The position numbers and the translations under genes are program-made. Below the pieces are notes generated by a model. The model saw only the letters and a list, made by a program, of their open reading frames with translations. It had not been told where the DNA came from and did not search any database. Source: Phlebotomus papatasi (Eukaryota; Arthropoda; Insecta; Diptera; Psychodidae). Taken from it: a DNA stretch of 64,000 nucleotides. Positions within the stretch are counted from its first letter, which is position 1. Each line of letters begins with the position of its first letter. This document shows positions 1-10,159 of the stretch, one piece after another. The stretch lies in contig NC_077224.1 in the NCBI RefSeq assembly GCF_024763615.1, positions 50,168,712-50,232,711 on the forward strand. The letters are read 5' to 3'.

Positions 1-520
1 GGACTCCTAATGCGGAGGTGTGAGCAAAAAAGACAGACCTAAAGTTGTTTTCGTTTTTTTTATCCTTTAGTACTTTAAAGAAACTCATTTTTGTATACTT
101 GTAATAAGTGTTGAATGAGGAAGAAGAAAAAAACCTAATTGTCAGTGGAAATGATAGCGAATTTGAGATGAACTCTTTAAATGTGAAAAAAAGAAAAATT
201 GATATTGAGATGAAAAGTATAAAATTACACCAACCATTAATTACGTCATAAGCAATTTGACTATTATTAATTAATTATAATCACACACATACCTTGTAAA
301 TTATAATTTTAAAATAAATATATTTAAATGAATTTAAGAGAATTAAAAGATATCAGTGTTTCATTGTCGTTCCAATATTCCACATTTTTTTATTGATTAA
401 TTTCTTGTTGAACGATTGTTTTACAATTACGATATTTTAAGGTAAGTGAAAATTAAAAAAAAAAATTAAATTATCACGGAGTAGTCTAATCAAATTTAGC
501 CATTGAAATTTTATCTGCTT
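1..520. other. AT-rich sequence, nothing recognised
   Basis: This is very AT-rich DNA with homopolymer A and T runs and TTAATTAATT-type strings. I see no open frame with recognisable motifs, no inverted repeat and no similarity to the repeat families elsewhere in the window. Confidence 0.5.
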
Positions 521-530
521 TTAATACTTA

Positions 531-1035
531 TGGCTCTGGCACACTTTTAGATTAGGAAAATTTCATTCCGATGGGGTGTAGCAAGAATTGACGGAAACAC
601 TAGACCTTTCTTGACTTTTGCAATTTTATTCTTTACGACGATTCTGTATCGATCAGTCGAATGGTGAACTTAAAAGTGCAATCTGTGATCCAAGTCCAAA
701 AAAGTGTAACCATTTCCCGCCTGTACGTGATTTTCCCAACAAAATTCAATACCTGATGAAGAGGACATTCATCCTCGAAACGTCGTAAAGAACAAAATTG
801 CGAAAGTCAAGAAAGGTCTAGTGTTTCCGTCAATTCTTGCTAGGAAAATTTCATTAAATCAAAATTCACTTCATTTTCTCACAAGTTTTGCATATGTCTA
901 TCTCATTCTTGATATTTAAAAGAAGAAGGAGAGTTCGAAAGAATGAGATAGACATATCCAAAGCGTATGAGCAAGAAAGAGATTCGAATTTCGATTTCAT
1001 GAAATTTTCCTGATCTAAAAGATATGCCGGAACCA
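531..1035. mobile_element. Family A foldback MITE, copy 1 (PIF/Harbinger-like), interrupted
   Basis: The ends are inverted repeats: TGGCTCTGGCACACTTTTAG on the left, matched on the right by the complement of CTAAAAGATATGCCGGAACCA with a few mismatches, continuing into GGAAAATTTCAT and ATGAAATTTTCC. A 3-bp TTA flanks both sides (528-530, 1036-1038), as in PIF/Harbinger elements. A second inner inverted repeat, CATATGTCTATCTCATTCT near 890 against AGAATGAGATAGACATATC near 940, lies within. A relative at 46.8 kb lacks the insert at 568-840, so that insert came later. No coding capacity. Confidence 0.75.
568..840. mobile_element. Hairpin retroposon-like insert with 15-bp target duplication
   Basis: A 15-bp direct repeat, TAGGAAAATTTCATT, flanks this segment (553-567 and 841-855); the family A relative at 46.8 kb has no insert there. 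The insert has about 60-bp inverted arms: 581-640 begins GCAAGAATTGACGGAAACAC and 781-840 is nearly its complement. Before the right arm lies CTGATGA, a short helix and GAAAC (753-781). Long target duplications and inverted ends are known for Penelope-like elements, but no coding sequence remains, so that assignment is inference; a SINE-like origin is the alternative. Confidence 0.65.
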
Positions 1036-1039
1036 TTAT

Positions 1040-1395
1040 GATATCTGTTCAATTTAGGGAAATTAATTATTCGAAATTTTACCTCTCACTCTTTCGAACA
1101 AAAATCAAGTATAGTTCTCTCTTTCTGACAAATAAAAATTTATATTTAAACTTTAAATTTCTTTTGAATTTCAATTTAAAGAAGAGGCATATTGAATTTC
1201 ACTAAATTGAAAGTAGAAATACATTTGATAAAGAAAAGCTCATTTAATACTTTAAATAAACTATTTCGATTTCATGAAATTAGATTTGCTGTCAAATAAT
1301 TTTGGTTTGCTGATTAATAATTTATTTAGATTACTGATTACTGATTACTGAGATTACCATTCACAAGTATTTAGTACGACCTCAAGCCTAAAGGA
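1040..1395. other. AT-rich sequence, nothing recognised
   Basis: AT-rich DNA with a short tandem of GATTACT near 1330-1355. I see no gene or transposon ends. Confidence 0.45.
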
Positions 1396-1732
1396 CACTG
1401 GTAAAAATAAAAGGGTCAATTTGACCCTTTTCCAAAGGATGGATCATATTTGACTCTTTGAAAGGGTCACCAGGAACCTTTCGAAAGGGTCACGGTTTTG
1501 ACATCTATTTAATTCCAGAATAAACGAATAAAAAAACAATGAAAAAGTGATCTTTGGTGTTCGCTCAGATGAGAGAAATATGATATCAGTAATAAGTTTA
1601 CAATAAAACATGATTATTCGTGATAAATGTGCATACTAAATTTCAAGAGATACAAAAGTGAACCTTTCAAAGGGTCAAATACGATCCATCCTTTTGAAAA
1701 GGGTCAATTTGACCCTTTTATTTTTACCAGTG
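1396..1732. mobile_element. MITE with ends CACTGGTAAAAATAAAAGGG
   Basis: A 337-bp element with about 50-bp inverted ends. The left end reads CACTGGTAAAAATAAAAGGG followed by TCAATTTGACCC; the right end is its complement, ending in TTTTTACCAGTG. The word AAGGGTCA and its complement recur at least eight times, including internally near 1461-1494 and 1660-1676. The target duplication is unclear, so the superfamily is unassigned. No open frame of note. Confidence 0.75.
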
Positions 1733-2030
1733 GAGACTCTAATGTATTGTAAAGTTTAAGGCCTCTATTTGTCATAATTTCCGAGATAATAGACTTTAAA
1801 GTTTTCATACACTTTTTTGCAAATTGAACCAAATTAACATTAGTTCCAAATCAGAAACCCTTGAAGTTAGTCCACAAACCGAATTTGCAATGTAAGAATC
1901 GTACCTTTATAAGCTGATCTAAGCTTATCACGGGCTTTTAAATGGAACCTGATCTTACTTTGATTTACTTTAGCTCCATAAACGAATTGCGAAGCTAAAT
2001 TGTATGATAATAATGCTGATTTTCATCTAA
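1733..2030. other. AT-rich sequence, nothing recognised
   Basis: AT-rich DNA with no inverted repeat or coding signal that I could see. Confidence 0.4.
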
Positions 2031-2053
2031 AAGTGACAGAAAGAGCCTAATTC

Positions 2054-2093
2054 TAAAGTTGCCCCAATTGAAAGGTGCTCCACTTCCCGCTAG
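2054..2093. mobile_element. Solo end of a TA-target element
   Basis: The string AAAGGTGCTCCACTTCCCGC followed by TA matches the right end of the complete element at 29423-29581 (AAAGGTGCTCCACTTTCCCG, then TA). I found no left partner upstream, so this appears to be a truncated copy or a remnant. Confidence 0.45.
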
Positions 2094-2096
2094 AGC

Positions 2097-2800
2097 TTGA
2101 AAAATTCGAAGATCTACTCGAAAAGCCAAAAAGAGGAATTCTTGCTAAAGAAAAAATTCTTGCTAAAGCGCCATGTACGTGATCTTTTACTTCAGGCTTC
2201 CGGTAGATTTTCGAATAGCTTTTCGAATAGCTTTAGACTTATGGCGGTAGATTTTCGAATGGCTTGGTTTTGGAGTGGCTTCGTCTTTTCTAAAGGTTAT
2301 TACCAGACGGAGCTAATGTTAGTACATAATTGAGAATACACAAGTGGAATTTAATTCTCCAGTTGAAAGGTAAACGAAATTCTATTAACACACAAAATTG
2401 TTGATGTTCGAAGAATTCAAACTCAGTTTCGAACTTGCACGCTAACTTTTCGAACACCAAAGACCGACAAATTTAACATTTCGAAACTTCGAAATTCGAA
2501 CAGGAAGTATTTCAGCCATCTTGTGTAATTTTGTTCTGCCATTTCGAATTTCGGTATTTGTGATACTTCAATCTTCAACATCGTCAACAACAGTGTGCAA
2601 ACGTTTGCTACAAAAAGTGATTTTTTTTATGTAGTTTTGTGGAATTTTAGGATGGCAAAACATTCGAATTACAATTTCAATAAAGTAAATCTCCTTTTCA
2701 TGAACTGGCTCACTTTTGTGTAACTCGTCAGTTTAAACTTTCGAACTTCCAACGGATTTTTATGCAAGTTCTCTCTGATATACCTTCGAATCGGTACGGA
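2097..2800. repeat. TTCGAA-rich degenerate repeat
   Basis: TTCGAA or TTTCGAAT recurs more than a dozen times, with a local tandem at about 2205-2265 (units containing GATTTTCGAATAGCTT). The open frame at 2097-2333 lies in this repeat and shows no protein motif. The extent is approximate. Confidence 0.4.
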
Positions 2801-3540
2801 AAAAAACCTCAACCGGAAAGAGCTCTTAAATCGGAAAGGTTATTACTGAACGAGAGGATTATTGTTCTTTTAAATATTTTTTATTTATTTTTGCATTTGT
2901 ATTTTTTTTTCCAAAAATAAAAGCTCTAACCTTCTTGTTAGAGAGAATACGTTTGGATATTGAGTTTTTCTTGGAGTTTATTTTTTTGAAACCCACACAC
3001 GCATTTCGATATTATCAGTCTTTATGGTACATAGGAAAGTTTTGCCAATGTTCCAAGAAGCTTTCACAGAAAGGTTCATCCAATTTTTCACTCATTCTCA
3101 ATTCAATCTCTCCTCAATCTGTAATGTCGGCCAGGAAACTCATTAATGTAATAGAGTCTCGTGGAAAATTTTTCACGATATGGAATGAAAAATTCATGAA
3201 ACAAACAGAAAATCAAATCTAAATTATTTTTATCGTCTTATCCAATCACTGAGGCCAAACCCACGGACTGGATCGGATGGAGAGGAAAAAAAAACCAGAA
3301 GTAAACCACTAGCAGAGGGTGGCGATTGCATGAAAAAATCTCATTAACTGAAAAGGAAATAATAAACGAAATGAATAATTAATTACCCCCGGAAAACTGT
3401 CAATCCGTTAAAAGTTGGTGTGTGTTTCTCACCCATTTCACATTTTCCAAACCACCCCCTTTTCCCACACCATTTGCAAGTGGAATTAATCATTTTCACA
3501 TGTTTTCCATTCCAATACCTACAAACTAATTTCAGTTTTT
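2800..3540. other. No gene recognised
   Basis: Mixed-composition DNA with homopolymer runs. A 95-codon open frame at 2935-3222 has no recognisable motif. It may be unique sequence. Confidence 0.35.
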
Positions 3541-4230
3541 TTTATAAAAATCACAACTCGTCACATTTTCCAAAAGGAACTGGATATTGGTAACTTGAAT
3601 CATTGATAAGATTACATAAACAGTATTTTTTGAGGATTCTTTCATTTTCCTAAAAATATATTTTATTTAAGTGTCACACTTTCCATTGAGTCCACTTTTA
3701 AAATTCTATTGTAATAATTCTAGGCCACGCCCCTTAATAAATTATGTACAACTAAAGTTACGTTAAGGGTTACGGAAGTTTCAATAAAAATACTGTAACA
3801 GCCAATTTAAAATTAAAGCACCCACCCTTATAGTAACTTCATCAGAAGTAAAGCCCAAAGCATCTGACAAAAATATGTAAGCCACGCCCCTAAAGACATT
3901 AATCAATAACAATTTATTTTTATCAATTAAAGACATTAAGAAATTATGAGACATATGAATGTTACTTGTATGATTTTTGTTATTATTCCCTCCGAAAACA
4001 TTTTTACAACACGATTTCAGAAATACTGGGCGAAGGAATAATTATTTTAAATCACGCCCATTTGTAAAAAACTCCCAACTTTGTATGCACCATTTCCACC
4101 CAGCAAAACTTATATTTATCAATTATTTATAAAATTTGTAGAGAGTTCTGGGTAACATATTTCACTTTCATTTGATATCAAAATTTTTGTAAAGGGCATG
4201 GCCTAATTTGTCATAGGCCGAGTCAACGGA
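3540..4230. repeat. Spaced GGCCACGCCC repeats
   Basis: GC-rich boxes in an AT-rich background: GCCACGCCCC at 3724-3733 and 3891-3900, CACGCCCA at about 4053, and GGGCATGGCC on the plus strand near 4195. The spacing is about 143-167 bp. The same box recurs near 29885, 39452, 39599 and 57232. This looks like a degenerate tandem repeat; a protein-binding role is only a guess. Confidence 0.4.
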
Positions 4231-5556
4231 GAGAACTTTAGGTGAAAATGCATGAGATGGTTTACTCGAAAGAATATTATATTAGTACCCCAGCAATAAA
4301 TATCCAAAATCTTTAATTCGGATTTTAGTTCGCCGTATATCTTACAGTGGGCTAATAGCTGCCTTATAAAACCAAGTATTAGACAAGTCTTTTAGTGCAC
4401 TTTTAAAAGACTTAAAGTGAGAAATTTCTGTTGAAATTCCTGTAGAAGCTCTTAAGATCCTTAAGAGTGCGCCACTTTACTTATAGTAATCTCAGTGATG
4501 GAACCAAGAGCGATATAAGCAAATAAAAAGATTTTTGGTTCTATAATGCCTTACTTGGGGAATTCTACAAGACTATATTAAGAAAAAACTGTTTCTTGGG
4601 TACACCTTGTTTTTTGAGATACAGTAAATTCAGCTTTCAAAGAGTAGATAAAATTAATATTTATTATGTTAATCTGATTTTTTTTATATCTCCTATTGAA
4701 GCTATTAATAAAATTAAATGATTTTTATTTTCTTAATTTGTTATATTAAGTGTATTGCAACCTGAATAATCCTGTCTCTACTAAATAAACTACCCCAAAT
4801 GGTAGAGAAAAGGACAGCAAAAGTTTCTAGAAAAAAAAATCAATGTGAAATTTTCCCCACCCCAAAAGTTTATAATGTTTGAACGTGTAGAGAATTTTCC
4901 AACTCCGTAGGATTCATTTGAATTTTTGAAGCAATCCCCAGAGGAGTCGAAATGAAAAATTAATGGAAAATAATTCCCTCCATTAAATTACCGGAATTAC
5001 TTGGACACAATTTCCGTAAGTGACTCCCCAGTGAGATTGATTTCATTCTGAAATGGGGTATGGGTGCTTTTGCTGTATGGCGATTTGTTGGGGTTGTGCA
5101 GAAAGGTATGCAATCGATGAACATCGTCATCTTGGCCTCCGGGGTGTCTTTCTAATCAATTAACTCACTCTGTATGGACAAGTTGATCTCTCCAGTCACT
5201 GGAGCACTTTCAAAAATTGAACCCTTAAATCCTTATATGCTTCGACCATCCCCTTTGACTGCGTTTCCAATGGCAGCCTCTGTATTTCGATGCGCTTATG
5301 GAACAGCAACCGTAAATGCAATACACCAAATCGATCCTTCTAATACGATATAGGTTGGTCATTAGAATGGAGATATAAAGGAGATGGCCAAATGAAAAAT
5401 ACTTCGTGGAATGCCTGAACTTGTGACTTAATTATAATTGTGTTTTTTTAGAGAACCAACTGATTAAGTAAACCAACTGATACTCACAAGGCTCGGAAGA
5501 TTGGGTATTACGCTAATCTGCTGGACAGATATAGGGTTTAAACAAACCGAGAAGAG
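4230..5556. other. No gene recognised
   Basis: AT-rich, apparently low-repeat DNA, with a somewhat GC-richer stretch at about 5040-5340. I found no convincing open frame, splice structure or transposon end. Confidence 0.35.
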
Positions 5557-5559
5557 GAA

Positions 5560-5760
5560 TACGGGCTTCAGATCTATGGCTTAGCCATTTGGCTTAAAAT
5601 TGTAATTCCTTATCAGGCAAGATTTTTAAGGAAATTGTTGCTCTGGATGGAATATTAGGGCAAATTACCCATTAGACTTTGAGAAATCAACAAAATTGTT
5701 TGTTATTTAATTTTTTGAGGCTTTCGGGAACTGGGCTAAACATCCAGCCTGAAGTCGGTA
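5560..5760. mobile_element. Family C MITE, copy 1 (PIF/Harbinger-like)
   Basis: A 201-bp element whose ends read TACGGGCTTCAG and CTGAAGTCGGTA, with longer imperfect inverted arms (GGCTTAGCCA; CGGGAACTGGGCTAAA). A 3-bp GAA flanks both sides (5557-5559, 5761-5763). All four copies in the window place CTTCAG exactly 6 bp from each end and carry matching 3-bp flanks, which supports the boundaries. Confidence 0.8.
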
Positions 5761-5763
5761 GAA

Positions 5764-6140
5764 CTGCTCACTCAGGGGCCCATCAAGCCTAATAAAAAAT
5801 GAAGATATTTTTCACTTTTCCTTGTAAAAATTTTGCAGATATTGCACCGCGACTTAAACAAATTTCCTCGTAGCTCTTGTATTATTTCGGCGAGCACTAT
5901 GAAATATGTATTTTTAGATAGTTCTTAATGCATAATTTTGAAATATATCAGACTGATAAGTCAATTCTCTTTAGGAAAAAACTTGCCAATAGTCTTCAGT
6001 GCCTCTATGCAAAAACGTATGGAAAAATGAAATGTCGAGAGGCCCCTGGCTCAATGTTATTTTAATCAAAGCAATAATTAGACTAGATTCCTATTTTTTT
6101 CCCAGTAACTATGCCGTTTCTTGGCTTAAGTCGTAAGTCT
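5764..6140. other. Spacer, part of a Harbinger-like end
   Basis: AT-rich DNA. Near 6112-6142 the string GGCTTAAGTCGTAAGTCTGC resembles the end of the family D element at 63.3 kb, so a remnant of that family may lie here. Confidence 0.35.
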
Positions 6141-6146
6141 GCCTTA

Positions 6147-6350
6147 TATGGGCTTCAGACCCAAGACTTAGCCATATGGTTTAATTGCTCTTATTCCTTG
6201 TAAATTACGATTTTTTGGAAAAATTTAACATAGGATTGTATTATTAAAGATAAGTAACCTATAGTGTTCTCAAAAAGGAATAAACTTTCTCGCTATTTAG
6301 GATTTTGAGACCTTCGGGAACTGGGCTAAACCTCTGGTCTGAAGACAGCT
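6147..6350. mobile_element. Family C MITE, copy 2 (PIF/Harbinger-like)
   Basis: A 204-bp copy with ends TATGGGCTTCAGACC and GGTCTGAAGACAGCT, flanked by TTA on both sides (6144-6146, 6351-6353). It contains the family's CTTCGGGAACTGGGCTAAAC near its right end. Confidence 0.8.
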
Positions 6351-6469
6351 TTAATGTGTCTATAGTCTACGTCTACACTGGAGCTGATTTTTGAAGGAAT
6401 TTTTGAAAAAAATGTCTTCACATTGGCTTTATTTTCTTGCTATGAATCCAATGACCAGTTTCAGACAAA

Positions 6470-6640
6470 ATCTCGAAAACCTAATCCTGAATAGATAAAT
6501 TCCGAATAGCCAAGATCCTGAATAGGTCAAAATTCTGAAAACCAATATGCCAAATACTCAAAATCTTCAATGCCCACAATAGGTTGAAATCCCAATTGGT
6601 TAAAATCATGAATGTCTTGGGTAGGGATTCTCAACCTATT
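6470..6640. repeat. Degenerate AAAATCCTGAATAGG-type repeat
   Basis: A run of imperfect 14- to 18-bp units such as AATCCTGAATAG, CCGAATAGCC and CAAAATTCTGAAAACC. The word is close to that of the arrays at 43.4-43.6 and 44.3-44.8 kb (GGGATTTTGGCT and its complement), so this is probably the same repeat type in decayed form. Confidence 0.45.
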
Positions 6641-6649
6641 GTGAATACT

Positions 6650-7375
6650 TTATCTTGATGATCATGTCACATATACGATTAATATTAAGATTCATTTATA
6701 TATTCTGAACTGCGAAAATGCCAGAAAATGAAAAAGAAAAGCAATTGCTTTTATCTTTCCTCTCTCTCGCGTTTCGCTCGAAAACTGCACGAACTGAAAA
6801 TTGCTCGAACTGCCCGTAATACGATTCAGAAAACAATTAATACGAACAGTAATATCTTACTCATCGTATTACTCCACTATAGTGTACTCTTTCTTACACA
6901 CATGATTTTCCATTTGGAACTTTACATCCTATATACCTCTCTTTTAGTTTTTACTTGCTCTTAGTATTAATCTTATATGTGACACCACGGTGAAAGTGAA
7001 CGATTCACCACGTTGGAAAAATAGGATGATGCATTATTTAACGAAAAAAATGTTAGAATTGCTCTGATAACTAAACAAAAGTTAATTTGTGTTGGGCATA
7101 ATGCATAACGCACAGCAATTTTGAAGTTCGAGAACTGCTTGACTGCGAGCAAGGACACATTTGCAAAAATTTGCTGTAAAGCGTTTACTATTTTTTAACA
7201 TAACCTTCATTTGACGTTTAGAATTTGACAGCTGTCAGATTTGATTCAAATTTGGGAGAATCTATTGTACTTCTCTCTCAATAAACAACTCAGTTTAAAA
7301 TAATTGACAAAAAATTTTACAAATTAATTTTTATGAAATATTGAAGCAAGCTCCTCTTCTCGTCCAAGACCATAT
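6650..7375. other. No gene recognised; 12-bp palindrome at 7227
   Basis: AT-rich DNA. A perfect palindrome TGACAGCTGTCA lies at about 7227-7238 and contains an E-box-like CAGCTG core. The open frame at 6728-6964 has no motif. There is nothing else I can name. Confidence 0.35.
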
Positions 7376-7379
7376 TTAT

Positions 7380-7900
7380 TTGGGATTTCTCGAGAAGACG
7401 ACGCGAGATTTTTTTTTAAATTTTTGAATATAACGAGTTTTCAAAGTCAATGATTTAAAAGAAAAAAACTCTAGAGCGAGCATTTCTCCAACGAACGGTA
7501 TCACCTTTGGGCTCGTTGAAAAAATCATTGAATTCCTGATAAGCTACAGCTAATTCCGATCCGTTATGAACAACAAACATATACATTTATAACTATTTTT
7601 TTATCCTAAATTCAATTATATTACTCTCAAGGTATTTTGGGCAATGTTTTGAGTGATTTATGAATCGGTTCAAATCAGTTAAGAATGATGCCAACTGGTA
7701 AACGGTAAATGATGCGAAAGTACTTTTGAAGTGTAGCCATCTAATGCCCCCTACACACTAGATAAATTTATGTCTATACTAAAGTAAATTTCCTACGCTT
7801 ATGGAGGAAAAACCTTTCAATATGGACATAAATTTCTCTGTGTATATAGGCCGTAAGTCACGAATTCGAGCACTTCGCAAATACTACACCGTCGTGCTAC
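7380..7900 (+). repeat. Repeat J, copy 1 (interrupted)
   Basis: This matches the 3' half of repeat J: GGGCTCGTTGAAAAAATC, then TTATGAATCGGTTCAAATCA, then ACGGTAAATGATGCGAAA. After the family E insert at 7745-7853 the J match resumes as GTCACGAATTCGAGCACTTC. J is an unclassified old interspersed repeat, alignable at 35.7, 48.7, 60.7 and 63.2-63.9 kb. Confidence 0.6.
7745..7853. mobile_element. Family E 109-bp MITE, copy 1 (PIF/Harbinger-like)
   Basis: A near-palindromic 109-bp element with arms CTACACACTAGATAAATT and AATTTCTCTGTGTATATAG. TAA flanks both sides (7742-7744, 7854-7856). Comparison with uninterrupted J copies, which read AGCATCTGAGTCACGAG, shows the insertion point. A TWA duplication and a GGCC-type end fit PIF/Harbinger MITEs. 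Confidence 0.8.
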
Positions 7901-7920
7901 CGCTGAAACACAAAAGAAGG

Positions 7921-8240
7921 TAGGGGAAAGTACTCTCCTTTCGAACGTTCATGCCTTCGAATAATGTAAATTTTCTTTATATGTTTTTCTAAGAAACTTA
8001 CGGCCTCTACACAATAGAGAAATTTATGTCCATATTGAAGCAAATTGCCTACGCTTGCGTAGCAAAACTGTCAAATATGGACATAAATTTCTCTAGTATG
8101 TAGAAGCCATTACATATTTCTTTTAAAGATTAGCTAGCTTATTATCAAATTATTGATAATTATGTGATAACCATGTGCAAGTCTTAGAACAAGTAAAAGA
8201 AGTTCACATTTTTGTAGGCTTGAACGTTCTATGTGAAAAA
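7921..8240. mobile_element. Left end of a TA-target element, interrupted
   Basis: It begins TAGGGGAAAGTACTCTCC and repeats a word like CTTTCGAACGTTCATG. A possible inner partner, GGCTTGAACGTTCT, lies near 8217-8230, but the expected CTTTCCCCTA right end is missing. Family E copy 2 sits inside. Probably truncated. Confidence 0.5.
8001..8109. mobile_element. Family E 109-bp MITE, copy 2 (PIF/Harbinger-like)
   Basis: Exactly the same length as copy 1, with inverted arms GGCCTCTACACAATAGAGAA and TTCTCTAGTATGTAGAAGCC. TTA flanks both sides (7998-8000, 8110-8112). It is more symmetrical than copy 1 and could fold into an almost complete hairpin. Confidence 0.85.
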
Positions 8241-8249
8241 ATCCAATAA

Positions 8250-9620
8250 TTTTCACTTATGACTGTAATACTTTAGTCTTCAAATTAGGTAATAATCTTC
8301 TCAATTTCGAATTCATTCAAGAAGCTATTTTTAATTGAACTCTTAAGATCATTTTTTAATCTCCTTCTTTTGTTCTATATAACGACGTTCAACACAAAAT
8401 TTGAGCTCTATTTTTTTTTTTACAAAAAAAATCAATTCGATTCAATTATAGAAATTTCAGCCAACACCTCACCAAAAGCGTTGCTGGACGTACCAAAGAG
8501 GTGAATGAAAAAAAAGCTCAGTCCGTTGTGCCATTTTCCCTCTGAAATCTCCCTCCTCGGTCCACATACGCTGTAATTTGAATTTGTCGTCTGGTTGAAA
8601 AGTGACAAAAAGTAATTTAGCAGAAAATTGAAGTGGCACTCCGGCCGTCATTCATCCATCCAGTAGGACGGTCGTGGGGTAGGTGATTTTGGTTGGAGTC
8701 TCGTTGCACTTTTTCCGCAACACTTTTCTTCACTCCCAGCAAAGCCTAATATTTAGAATGGAGCTAACCGTCCTCCGATTGACGAGAGCGAATGAAGCTT
8801 TTTTTTCACCTCTCAGCCGTATACCGCGTATCATTTAGCTCCAACTCTCCATGTGCAAAAAGCTCGAGATTTTTGGAAGCACATAGCTTTTCGGAATGGC
8901 ATTTCCAGCAAAAGTATATTCTCCTCTTTCGGGGCCGACTTTCATTTGGTGTTTTCATCAAAGCCCGTGTGTTTTGGGAATGGGAGGGATGCCACAAATT
9001 GCTGGAATTAAGTGTATTCCCCACATATGTAATACAAGATTGTATGCGAAAGATGAGTTTGTGAATAAATAATGCAATTAATTTTGTTTCTTAGACACGC
9101 TTCTATGCTTCATACCCCAGAAATAAGGTAAGATCAGACTATTTCAGCGTTGTCTTAAAGTTCTTCTGGGGCCCAGAAGAAATGACTGAGCGCCAAGAGG
9201 GTGCACCATACAATTTTCAGTCTGTACCACCTCTTGACTAAATCGAGAGTTGTTGAAACTTCCTAAATTAAAATTTGAAAAATCATAAAATATTTTTAAT
9301 TTATCATGGAGAACTCTTAATTAAATCTGGCCATTTATACTAAAACCAAGAAATAATAAAATTATAAAAGTACTGATAAATTTCGAAAATAGTAATTTAA
9401 ATCCAGATTTTAAAATTACTAACATTAAAAATCTCATAAAAAGCATCTAAAAAGGAATATTTATTTGCAAAAATTAATATTGCAAATGTCATAAATAAAA
9501 TGGCAATAATAAAAATTATAGTCGTTAGATCGACTTATGGGGGGGGTTCCTCGAATACCAGAAGTTCGTATCTCTTACCGTTTTTCCTCTAGTTTGGTTA
9601 TAAATACACTGACAGAAGGA
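8250..9620. other. Apparently single-copy DNA, no gene recognised
   Basis: Composition rises in GC between about 8460 and 9010. Overlapping open frames on both strands (8469-8651, 8792-9064, 8806-9024) have no motif and probably reflect composition. The block may hold regulatory DNA, but the sequence alone does not show it. Confidence 0.35.
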
Positions 9621-9625
9621 GAGAA

Positions 9626-10150
9626 TAGGAGAAACTGGGGTACCACCGAACACTGTGATTTTTTAATTAGATACAATAGACTCGCTAATTCGGTTCTTTT
9701 AAGATCGGGCTACTTTTTAATTCGGGAGGCAATTAAATTCGAAAAATGTTTGTTGACATTCTTCAAGTTTGATTTTGATTATCGAATGAAGCAAATATCC
9801 TTAAATTTGCCATAGTTTGTCTTAATTATGATGTTACTTTGTATTAATAAGGGGTTTTCCCGAAATTTACGATAAATATGAGTATGTAAACTTAATATGT
9901 GCACACAAATAAAGAAAAAATCGTTGCATTTCAAAAAGTTTGTCGCCCGAATTTCTCTCTAATTCCGTTTACATTTTGGTCCCAAATGCCTGAATTTGAG
10001 AGACTCCACTGTATTAGACTTAAGAGAGAGATACCAATGTAGATACTATAGGGATGCTTCTCCACTGAAGAAATAGCCATAAAAAATTCCAAGTAGTTTA
10101 GAAATCTGTTCGGTGCTACCCCATGTTTGGTGGTGCCCCAGTTTCCCCTA
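9626..10150. mobile_element. TA-target element, word CTGGGGTACCACCGAAC
   Basis: It begins TAGGAGAAACTGGGG and ends CCCCAGTTTCCCCTA. The word near the left end, GGGGTACCACCGAAC, recurs on the other strand near the right end (GTTTGGTGGTGCCCCA and TCGGTGCTACCCCA). It is 525 bp and non-coding; the open frame at 9537-9815 overlaps it by chance. Confidence 0.75.
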
Positions 10151-10159
10151 TTTAAAAAA

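Noticed and set aside
581..842. Canonical active hammerhead ribozyme using the inverted arms as helix III
   Set aside because: The base next to the arm that should be U at the cleavage site is A, and an extra A follows CTGATGA, so only a hammerhead-like label is justified.
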